From Amoebophrya sp. AT5.2 (Eukaryota; Sar; Dinophyceae; Syndiniales; Amoebophryaceae), in NCBI GenBank assembly GCA_005223375.1, contig RXOD01004488.1:1-21588 (forward strand): 21,588 bases of DNA, given 5' to 3'. Made by a program: the position numbers and the translations under genes. A model generated the notes under the pieces. The model did no database searches. It saw nothing but the letters and a program-made list of their open reading frames with translations, and was not told the DNA's origin. Below, piece by piece: positions 7,900-16,335 of this stretch. Within the stretch, counting starts at the first letter, position 1. Each line of letters begins with the position of its first letter.

Positions 7900-9292
7900 A
7901 TGCAGAACTGGCAGAATGTGTTCCACAAGTACCCGTCGATGACCCTGGAGTGCTACTACGACCGCGCGCCCGCCGGCGTCATGGGCCACGACGACGCTTT
8001 GCAGAACGTGAACATCCAGTATCTCGGCGCGCTCTTCTCCCTCCTCAAGTCCCGGTTTGGCGGGGAGGCCGTGAAGTACTTGAAGGAGAAGTTCGTCCCG
8101 AGCATCCAGATACAAGACCCGGACGAGCTTGATATCGAGGAGGTGTTTAAGGAGACCACGGAGACGTGCGAGAAGGAGTTTCTCGTGCGCGCGGGGTTAA
8201 AGAATCAGCCGGACGGGTGCGAACTTTGTCACGTGCTGTTCCAACACGTGACCGTCGAGGGGCGGCCGTTCGTGCACGTGCACGTGGCGAACACGGGAAG
8301 CTGCAGCGTGATTGCGTGCGACGCGCTCGGGCGCGCTTTGCGCTTGAATGAGCCGCACCTGGCAACGCCGCTGACCGTGGGCAGCGGCGGAAACGGGTTC
8401 GCGTTCGAGGCGGCGCGAGACAGTACCTCTCTCGCCCACGCAAAGTCCGGCTTCAACGAGGGAGGGGGGCAACCGGGGCTGGAATACTGGTACTCATTCG
8501 TCGTTCTCGTCAGTAAAGAAAGTATTGCCGATGAAGCCACGCGTTTGTTTCGCTTTCTTGAGTACGAAAGAATAAGAATTGATCATGCCGTCGTCTCTTA
8601 TATATAAGTTCGATACTCGTACTCGTACTGTATCGAAAAGAACAGCTGTTCACCGCACCTCGACCCGACTTCCACAGGCTCCCCGCGCACCGTGTTTTCG
8701 GCGCCCGGCCGTTCAAGAAAACGGGGTGCTCGTTCGACCACCTCCCGGAAACAAGACATGCCCGCACCTGGGCCCTGAAATCAATTGACTTGGCCGCCCG
8801 GAATTCATCGAAGGCCTTCCCAGTGAACCGACCGACGTTCGATTACTTTTTGCTGATCACCAGTCCAGAACTGATCAAGTGGCACGGCGGAGACCAGGCT
8901 GTGATCGATGAAGCGCTATTAGCGATGAAGAAAGGCAGGGCAAGAGGAGAGGTAGTTGTCATTGTCTGTTCTTTTGAAGTTGGTTTGTCTTTCGCTCGTG
9001 GGGGGAAACGTGGATTACTATGCTTTCACACCCAACGTCATCGCATCCAGGAAGTGCGCAGGGACATTTTCAGGCAAAAGAAATAAATCCTCATGAACAG
9101 CCACTGCCGGACTCATGCGTGAAGACGCTGATTCGCGGAGCGTTGAAAAAGGGCGCGCCGGAGGACCTCAGCTGCATGTGCATAGTGCCGTCGTGGCACA
9201 GTCGGGGCCTCGACGCTTTTCTGGAGAAGATGAGTGAAAAGGGGCAGCAACACGAGGAAGTCGATGATGGCCTCGACATGTTTGCCAGCTGA
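7900..9292 (+). CDS. PP2C-family (PPM) protein, probable pseudophosphatase, three exons
   Basis: Exons 7900-8489, 8678-8951 and 9074-9292 join in phase (introns phase 2 and phase 0; donors GTACTC and GTAGTT) to give 360 aa. PP2C order is visible but eroded. Residues 40-64 (YLGALFSLLKSRFGGEAVKYL) replace the FGVFDGHGG strand, losing the metal-binding Asp. VANTGSCSVIA (129-139) stands for the ANxGDSRAVL strand. LPAHRVFGARPFKK (198-211) stands for LAVSRAFGDxxxK. FDYFLLITSPELIKW takes the place of DxFLILASDGLWD. ALKKGAPEDLSCMCIV matches the final xxGSxDNITVIVV. Most metal-coordinating acidic residues are replaced, so catalysis is unlikely and a scaffold or regulatory role is inferred. The tail DAFLEKMSEKG...DMFAS is extra. 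The start at 7900 follows an acceptor-like gtccgcag at 7880-7887. Confidence 0.75.
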
Positions 9293-10018
9293 GAACGACA
9301 ATAATAACAAATCCCAGCCCGAAACGGTTGAAATTTGTACGTGGGCATTTGCGTGCACGTTGTACCAGCAGAAAAAAGCGACACTCACTCCTCAATGCGC
9401 AGCGCTCGCTTGATTGAAGAACGGCTTTAGTGCCAGCATTGGTAGCGAAGCGGATGCGGCTGTCATTGTGTTTGTGTTTCGGCACAACAAGGCTATACGC
9501 TCAACGCACATCGTAAAAGAGCGACTCGTTTCCGGCGTTGTTTCACAATTTGGTTCTGTCCGTCGGTTACAGTTCAAGTTATGGCATTCCGTTGACGACG
9601 ATTGGTTATGGTTTCCGCATTTGCATTTTTGTGATCGCGCCAGAGCCAGACCATTTCCGACGGTCTGCGCGTGTTGCAATGACGCTGTGGCCCGTTTGTT
9701 CCTTCGAGGATGACGAGGAGAGCAATCCTTTAGACCATTACCCGGTTACACCGACACCATTGGGGCACGCGTATGACCCTGAGAGTGTCAGCTTTGTGAG
9801 AACAGGTCCATTTTCATCGCTACGACGGTTGAGAAAAATTTTTCCCGCCGTGAAAGAGAGAGAGGGTTCAATTAATTTTATGCCCACGTTGTAGTTCTTG
9901 CATCAACGCGCCGAAAACTATATTCGCTGTGCAAAGAACTTGGAAGTGAACGTAAGCATGAGGAATAAGAATAACGTTAGCCTGTGAAGATACGTCCCAC
10001 TACTGCAAAGGCAAAAGT
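9293..10018. other. Intergenic spacer with one doubtful small ORF
   Basis: No family is recognised in these 726 bases. An ORF open from 9538 has its only ATG at 9679 and would give 71 aa (MTLWPVCSFEDDEE... ending 9894). Its composition is mixed and its status doubtful. The rest shows no RNA gene, repeat or promoter motif that I can support. Confidence 0.35.
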
Positions 10019-13000
10019 ATGGAATTTCTTCTGTTTACGGCGGCGGCTGCCGGAGCCGAGGCCGCCACCCGTTCATTCTCCACGACACCGGATCCGCTCG
10101 ACGTCGCCCCGGAGCCGGTATCTTTCCAAGCGTTCCGCAAGCGCTTCCCTCCGCGTCAGATGCCCACTGTTTCTCCTCTTGAAACGGGAACCGCGTTCGA
10201 CTATGTTCGCAGCGCTGTCACTCTCGTCTTCATGTTCGTCGTGCTGTGGACGCCTTGTTACGTCAGCTTGCAGATTTTGCTGTCCATCTACAACAAGATC
10301 GTCTACGGCCACGCACAGGGCGACCCGGTCGAGCAGCAGTACTACGACGCCGTCGAATCTTCAGCCGTTTCCTCGGAGCAAAAGCACAAACTCCGCGAGA
10401 AGAGAAAGCCGTGGGGGAAGGCGACGAAAACCGCGGTCCTCGTTGCCGTGACGGCCCTGGTCGCGAGTAAGCAGCCGCTGCTCTGGCGAGCGTATGCCGC
10501 ACAGGAGTTCGGGATTTTCTACGAGTGGCTTCGGACCGTGATCTCGCCATTCAATCTGTACGTGCACGGGGCCTCCGTCGTCCACTACGCCACGGTCTGG
10601 ATGCTCTCGCTGCCTTGCCTCCTGTGCCCCCTGGTGCCCACGTTGAAGAAAACGAAGATACAGGTACTTAGAGATTTGATCTGGAAAAAACGTCGGATTT
10701 TGATTCAGCGTGCCAGCTAAGTAGAGTACAAATCAAATACTTTCTGTTTCTCCCACTGAAAGAGTCGGTCGCAACAAATCGATACAGGAGAACAAGCCCC
10801 CGGCGTCGTGGAAGGACTGGGTTTACGTAGGCGTCGCGCTGTTCGCGAACGTAATTTTCATTCAGACCCCGCTCGCTCTTGGCCTGCACTTCTACGTCAC
10901 CTACTTCAAGATTCCGGTGACCTACGAAGAGATTTTTACGCTGGAGGAGGTCCTCCCAAAATTGTTCTGCTGCATGGCGATCGAGGACGTTTTCCACTAC
11001 TGGGGGCACTACTTCTTCCACACGCGCATGTACTGGTACAAGACGGTCCACAAGCTGCACCACTCCTACCCGAACCCTTTCGGCCTCGAGGCAGAACTGG
11101 CACACCCGATCGAAACGATGGTATTGCAAAAGTAATTCATTGGGCTTTCTTAAACTATTTTGGCCGTTCATTTACCATTACCAATCATGCCTATGCCAGA
11201 GGAAGTCCAAGTCTACTATGTCTTCTTCAATGAATGACTCAATGACCACCACTCAGGTTCTCGGCACCGGTTTCTTTGTGGCGCTGCACCTGAACATCAA
11301 TCACTTCCTCTACATCCTCCTCTGGATGTGGTGGCGCGTGTGCACGACCACCGACGTGCACATGGGGTACCACGCACCCGTCTTTCCCTGGCGTTACATC
11401 GTCCCCTTCTGGACAGGCGTGGAGCACCACGACTTTCATCACCGGTTCTTCACCGCCAACTACGCCCCAAGCTTCGAGTGGTGGGACCGCTGGATGGGTA
11501 CGGACGAGCCGTACGAGAAGTTTTTGGTCGGGAATGCGCTCGCTCAGGCGGCGAACCGCTTGCGGAAGCAGGAGGAGCTCAAGTTCGGGGTTGAAAAGTA
11601 CACCCCCTACCTGTTGAGGCAGTATTCGGAGAAGGACACGAAGAAAGCCTTGGAAGGAAACTTCGACGCTTTGTTCGATAAGTACGGCAAATGCAAGACC
11701 CAGGAGGAGTACTCGCGGCGGTTCGCGGGCGAGCAAGCGTTCACCGCGCCGAAATCGTGCGCGGTCACGGGCGGCGCGGGGCTGGTCGGGCAGGAGTTGG
11801 TGAAGCTGCTGCAGGAGCGGGGCTGCCGACGCATCAACATCGTCGACCTGATCCGGGAGGACGGGATCGAGTTCGTGACGTTGGAAAACGGGGAGAAAGT
11901 CACGATGGAGTACTTCCAGGCAGATATCGGAGCGGCCGACGCGGTGGAGAAGCTCACAAAGGCATTCAGCAATTGCGAGTGCGTGCTGCACCTGGCGGCG
12001 CTGGTGGGGCCCTACTTCGAGCACGCGCAATACGCACAGGTGAACGTGGAGGGCGCACGAAACGTGCTGAAGGCGTGCGAGGCAGCGGGAGTGAAGGCCC
12101 TAGTGGACGTGAGCTCGCCGTCGACGCGAATGGACGGCTGCGATATCGAGGGACTGGACGAGAAAGATTTGGACCTCGTGCAGAGGAGGATGCTGGCGGA
12201 TGGGGGGTTTACGCACGAATACGCAAGGACGAAGGCGATGGGGGAAAAAATTATTCTGGAGGCGCATGGTACTTTAAACAAACTGTTGTCACGCTGCTTT
12301 TTATTGGGGTCTCTGTCTGGCTTTCACCTCGCTTCCGATGTGCGTTCATGCCCCCGCGGAGGGGATCATGGCAAAAGTCCTGGCGGAGATCAGAATGAGG
12401 TACAAAGCTGCCACACTCGTGCCAAATTATTCACAGGCAAGTCTTCCGTGGCGACGTGCGCTGTGGCACCGCACCAGGTGTACGGCGAACAGGACAATCT
12501 CTTCCTACCAAACATTGTCAAGAACTTGCCGCGAATGAGGCAATTTGGACACGACCCTATGGTGCTGAGTTTCACGCACACCACAAACATTGCCCACGGC
12601 ACGGTGCTCGCCGCCCGAGCGCTACTGGACAAAAAAGCAGGTGCAGTTTGGATGTTTGTTCATTGATTGAAGACACAGCAGCTCTGCTGCAGGCAGATGG
12701 AAACCCCAAGAGCAGAACAGCCACGTGCTTCGACGCATCACTAGATACATAAGTACCTTTATGATTTCCTCCTTTCACCAAAGGCGTCGGCGGTGAATTT
12801 TTCCTGATCACCGATGGCGTTGCGTCGAGCTTTTGGAACCGTATTGACGAGGCGCACAAGATCGCGTACCCGCACGCGAAGGCCTCGGCGTCCATTTTCC
12901 GCAAGCTGTACGTGCCCAAAGGCGTCATCCTGGCTGTCGCGGCGGTGTCCCACTTCTTCAAGTACAATTTGACTCTGCTTCTGTCCGGGGGCGATGAAAA

Positions 13001-13181
13001 AAAGGCGGTCAAGAGTTCGCTGCTGACCCCTTTCGCGGTGAACATGCTTTGCATCCACAGATATCTCGACGCCTCGAAGGCCAAGCACGTGCTCGGCTAC
13101 CTGCCCGTGGTGGACGGGACGGAGGCTTGGCCGAAGGCGGTCGAGGCGGTGGCGAAGCGCGTGGTGGTGGCGGAAAAGTGA
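10019..13181 (+). CDS. Sterol C4-methyl oxidase / 3beta-hydroxysteroid dehydrogenase-C4-decarboxylase fusion, five exons
   Basis: Exons 10019-10663, 10788-11120, 11257-12268, 12437-12640 and 12784-13181 join in phase (0, 0, 1, 1) to give 863 aa. The N-terminal half is an ER-type membrane di-iron fatty-acid-hydroxylase-superfamily protein of ERG25/SMO type. It has hydrophobic segments near residues 65-90 and 170-200, and histidine boxes HYWGH (285-289), HKLHH (303-307) and HHDFHH (383-388), followed by the SMO-like FEWWDRWMGTD. After a short charged linker the same exon encodes an NSDHL/ERG26-like short-chain dehydrogenase: TGGAGLVG (497-504), a VSS serine, and YxxxK as Y648-ARTK652. The end has FTHTTNIAHG, GGEFFLITDG and LTPF. 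These enzymes act in succession to oxidise a sterol C4-methyl group and remove it with formation of a 3-ketone. Intron 3 (168 nt) is stop-free and a multiple of three. Exon 1 encodes an extended N-terminus that I do not recognise. Confidence 0.92.
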
Positions 13182-13211
13182 GTGGCGGGTGGCAATGTTT
13201 GAAGGACGGGA

Positions 13212-13217
13212 AATAAA
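13212..13217 (+). promoter_or_regulatory. Possible poly(A) signal of the sterol fusion gene
   Basis: AATAAA lies 31 nt after the stop codon. The hexamer is common by chance, and many protists do not use it strictly. Confidence 0.25.
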
Positions 13218-13948
13218 ATGTGGAGGAGCAGCGACGCCGGAACAAGAAATTTGGCGAATTTTGGACGCGCTGTTGCATGGGACAGCAACGCGGAGGATGC
13301 AGGGGGAATATCGCTGCGAGCGCTGCGTACTTAACAGTGAGCGAGCCCAAGCCCTATCTTAGAAGAAGGCGGGCGGGCGGAAAATATATCAAACAAAAGG
13401 AATTTAGATGTTCTGCGCGTGTCCAGTCCGTAAACAGTCCAAGTCGATCCCATTCGGAAGCGGATACCGATCAATCTATGCACCAAATTGCAGTAGATCC
13501 ACCCAGGACATCTGTTGGCGTAGTGACCCCACGACGAAGAAACGCGTTGACTCAAGTTTTAGCCTTGACACTGCGGCTGCGACCGACGTCTTCTGCATGC
13601 CCAAGATGACGCGGTAAGACCACAGCCTGGCACTCGTTGCGCATGCTGCGGCCGGGGAGCGATTTTGGCTGTCACTTCGGGTCTTGTGCGATTGGTGTAA
13701 CAACGCCTTGTGTGAGAGCAGCCGACGCCACAGGAACGCAATAAGGCGCCCGAAGCGAAGCATGTGCAAAAGCAAACCGCGCCTGTATAACGAACAGGAA
13801 TCTTCCACGACCCGTTTGGCGAGCTCAGCCGCTTACCGCCTCTCACGCAGTATGCTTTCGGTGCTGAAAGAGCAGGTTAACCGCTCAAACACGCCCCGAA
13901 GTTGCAATATAGACTACAGCCAACGGGCTTTCCGAGTGAGCGGCATTT

Positions 13949-14356
13949 TCACGGGAATATAATTTTTAGATCTAGCAGCTGGAAGAGTAAGCTTCTGGGA
14001 CGTACACTTATGAAGCTAGTATTTAGACCGCCTTCAGGTACGCGGGGAGCCCCTAAGCGCACGCTAGAGCTCTTCACCTTCAGTTTGGTAGTGGTCGTTA
14101 GATTCCGCCTACTTTCATGTTTTGCAATGGAGCAGTCATCTGCTCGAACATAGTGTCCAGAAACGTACGAAAACACGCCCCGCCCCGGGAAGCGCAGAGT
14201 AGAACAAAATCGCGAGCAGAAGCTGTAAGTAAGCAATGCAAAGACAGCGAGCACCAGTGCGGCCTCGGGCTCGGCAGCATCCTTGCTTGTGCAGGCTGGA
14301 ACATCCAGCTTTTCTAAATATTTGGGACCAAAGACAATAAATTCGTGCATCCCCAT
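13949..14356 (-). CDS. Doubtful minus-strand ORF with one predicted membrane segment
   Basis: Read on the minus strand from an ATG at 14354-14356, this gives 135 aa. It starts MGMHEFIVFGPKYLEKL, has an acidic patch (KDAAEPEA), then a hydrophobic stretch (AALVLAVFALLTYSF) that could span a membrane. The first 60 residues look protein-like and the rest does not. It would be the only minus-strand gene in the window, with no recognised family. An acceptor-like ttacttacag inside it, on the minus strand, could mark an exon boundary. Chance ORF is the main alternative. Confidence 0.22.
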   Translation of the reverse strand: MGMHEFIVFGPKYLEKLDVPACTSKDAAEPEAALVLAVFALLTYSFCSRFCSTLRFPGRGVFSYVSGHYVRADDCSIAKHESRRNLTTTTKLKVKSSSVRLGAPRVPEGGLNTSFISVRPRSLLFQLLDLKIIFP

Positions 14357-14722
14357 CTTTGTACAGTCGTGTAGAAGATCATCCAAATTAGTCCCTCACT
14401 GGCGGGGCAGATCTAGCCGTGAAGGAATATCAGTAGCTTCGCCTGTTTGAAATGTGCGCGAAGCGCTCGTGCTAGATGTGGATGTCGGTCGCGCCCTACT
14501 TTTGGCGGAAGTCCGCGCTGTGATCTGTACCCTGGCTTTTGTGTTATGACCCGATCTCCGTGTCGTGATCCGCTCCTCGTTCGAGGCAGAACTTTGCTTC
14601 GACGCACCCGTGCTCGTGAAGTTTCGGTCGATCCAGAATTCCTCCCTGATCTAAAATCCGATCCAGATCATCATCATGCGCGAAAGATCTATAGGTTCGT
14701 AGCCGGTGTGGCGGCGGTCTAC

Positions 14723-14731
14723 CTTTTAAAT
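14723..14731 (+). promoter_or_regulatory. CTTTTAAAT element upstream of RPS11
   Basis: The motif starts 163 nt before the RPS11 start codon and about 22 nt before the donor of the probable 5'UTR intron. The same nine bases occur 161 nt before the start of the next gene. A T/A-rich core promoter element is possible but unproven. Confidence 0.3.
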
Positions 14732-14745
14732 GAAGGTCAAGCACG

Positions 14746-14839
14746 GTACTTAGCTTACTCAAAGTGCATGTCACCGCCTGCCCCTCACTGCCACATTTAG
14801 ATGTCCATTATACCATCCAACTTCACTTACTTTTCCCAG
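14746..14839 (+). other. Probable 5'UTR intron of RPS11
   Basis: GTACTTAGCTT at the left matches the donors of the coding introns in this window (compare GTACTTAGAG in the sterol gene), and cttttcccag at the right is a strong acceptor. The 94-nt length is within the range of the coding introns, and 46 nt of leader would remain before the ATG. The acceptor alone could instead serve spliced-leader trans-splicing. Confidence 0.6.
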
Positions 14840-14885
14840 GGAACCTGTTTGGAGGTAGCAGAGGTCTCATCCTCATCGACACAAA

Positions 14886-15789
14886 ATGGCTGAGCAACAC
14901 GAAAAGGCCTTCCAGAAGCAGGATGCCGTCTTCATCGGCGCCAAGCGGTCCGTGACCGGAAAGAAGGCCGGCAAAGTGGTACTTTTTTCCTGGATTTAGA
15001 TACTGATGCCTTTTCGGGGCGCGTTGAATAACGCTCGCACGAATTACGATTTAGCCCTCTTGTAGCACGACGCTTTACCTCTCTGAGAGCGGCGACGGAC
15101 CCCTGCCTGCTACCACCTTCAATCCAAAGACCCTCAACCACCTACAACAAGACATATCGCTCCTGCAATAGACGTCGCACACGCATTCACTCAGCGATTC
15201 AAAAACTCAACTCCTCCCGGACAGGTCCGCTACTGGAAGAACGTGGGTCTGTCTTTCAACACCCCGAAGGAGGCCAAGGAGGGTCGGTACGTGGACAAGA
15301 AGTGCCCCTTCACCGGCAACGTGTCCATCCGCGGAAAGGTGCTCAAGGGCATGTGCATCTCGGCCAACAAGATGAGGAACACGATCGTGATGCGGAGGAC
15401 CTACTTGCACTACATCAAGAAGTTTAACCGCTTCGAGAAGCGCCACAGCAACTGCCCGGTGCACTGCTCCCCGGCCTTCGACGTCAAGGAAGGCGACGTC
15501 ATCACCGCCGGACAGTGCCGCCCGCTCTCCAAGACGGTACTTACTTTAGTTTCGAGATTACTTATTCCGCTGATCGACTTCGCGAGAAGGAGAAGAACAA
15601 CAAAAGCCAGTGCTACCTCAACATTTTTTATGCACACTCAGAAGTCGGCTATTCCAGCCTGACGAAATGTGTTTGTAACACGCTGCGAATTCTCATCTTC
15701 AACCCACTCAACAGGTTCGCTTCAATGTGGTGAAGGTGGAGGCCAACCAGATCTTCGGATCGGCGCGCAAGCAGTTCCGTCTCTTTTAA
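14886..15789 (+). CDS. RPS11: 40S ribosomal protein S11 (uS17), three coding exons
   Basis: Exons 14886-14978, 15225-15536 and 15715-15789 join at phase 0 to give 159 aa, the family length (158 in human). Both donors are GTACTT and both acceptors are acag. The spliced protein is unmistakable: HEKAFQKQ near the start, [10 protein letters not shown], the conserved [52 protein letters not shown], and a C-terminal [10 protein letters not shown]. The protein binds 18S rRNA in the body of the small ribosomal subunit. Details such as [12 protein letters not shown] and [10 protein letters not shown] look, from memory, closest to alveolate proteins. Codons end mostly in G or C, as expected of a highly expressed gene in a GC-rich genome. 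The neighbouring genes have no link to the ribosome. Confidence 0.97.
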
Positions 15790-16335
15790 GGGTCGGGAAC
15801 CGCTGGAGATTCGTATTGCAAACAAAAGTCATGATGAGATGTGAACTTACCGTGCTGCCTCGATGAGATCATGAGAACCTCCAAAAACGAACTTCCTGCG
15901 TCGCAGCCGGTTCAGGTACGTGCCGGTCGTCAGCAACTCTGTAGAAACGTGTTCCTTTTACTCGTGTCACGATGTGGCAGGGAAGAATGCGTGTCCACGC
16001 TCAATTCACGGACGCGCCATAATAGATGCGTTGTAGTCAGAAGATCATATTCGTGTACTAGCCGAATACGCGATCATGAACGAGAGATAGAGAAGAACCT
16101 TGGAGGGACCGAGGAGGACGAAGCTGCAACCACTAAGCGTGTAGGTCAACGTGAATTGAAATAATGGGACCAAGCTTTTAAATCCTTTCCTCATGAGAAC
16201 CAGAAGCAAGACTCCGGGCCCGCACCACAATTCGCACGACGTACCAAGCTTCCCCCCTCATTTTGAAGTCGAGAGCCACTTGTAACCTAGACGAACTCAG
16301 ACCTACATCTTTTTTGTAGCCCCACCAACAAGAGA
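15790..16335. other. Spacer between RPS11 and the FKBP/TPR gene
   Basis: No convincing coding frame is seen in these 546 bases. CTTTTAAAT lies at 16175-16183, and a strong polypyrimidine acceptor (catcttttttgtag) ends at 16319, 17 nt before the next start codon. That is either a 5'UTR intron end or a trans-splice site. A GTACGT donor-like site occurs at 15917. Confidence 0.45.
16175..16183 (+). promoter_or_regulatory. CTTTTAAAT element upstream of the FKBP/TPR gene
   Basis: The same nine bases are found upstream of RPS11, at nearly the same distance from the ATG (161 versus 163 nt). Two instances are too few to call a promoter element with confidence. Confidence 0.3.

Larger units (their letters stand above)
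13182..14885. other. Long spacer between the sterol fusion gene and RPS11
   Basis: I see no gene on the + strand and no tRNA, snRNA or rRNA that I can support. An AATAAA lies at 13212-13217, 31 nt after the sterol gene stop, and an isolated GTACTT donor-like site at 13327. A minus-strand ORF at 13949-14356 is listed separately with low confidence. The right part (about 14700-14885) holds the probable promoter and 5'UTR of RPS11. Confidence 0.5.

Noticed and set aside
8579..8788. Short ORF inside the PP2C-like gene
   Set aside because: It spans the intron and reads the second exon in the wrong frame. The other frame gives the PP2C-like HRVFGARPFKK and joins in phase to both neighbours.
9538..9894. 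TTIGYG in a spacer ORF, resembling the potassium-channel selectivity filter
   Set aside because: Six residues match, but there is no pore helix, no Asp after GYG, no flanking membrane helices of proper length and no ATG before it. Chance is the better explanation.
11691..12398. 235-codon alternative-frame ORF inside the sterol fusion gene
   Set aside because: It overlaps the Rossmann-fold coding frame, which carries all conserved motifs. It is a GC-rich shadow.
13182..14745. Search for tRNA, snRNA, 5S rRNA or spliced-leader genes in the largest spacer
   Set aside because: I found no cloverleaf with proper A and B boxes and no recognisable snRNA or spliced-leader sequence by eye. A covariance-model scan would be needed to exclude them.
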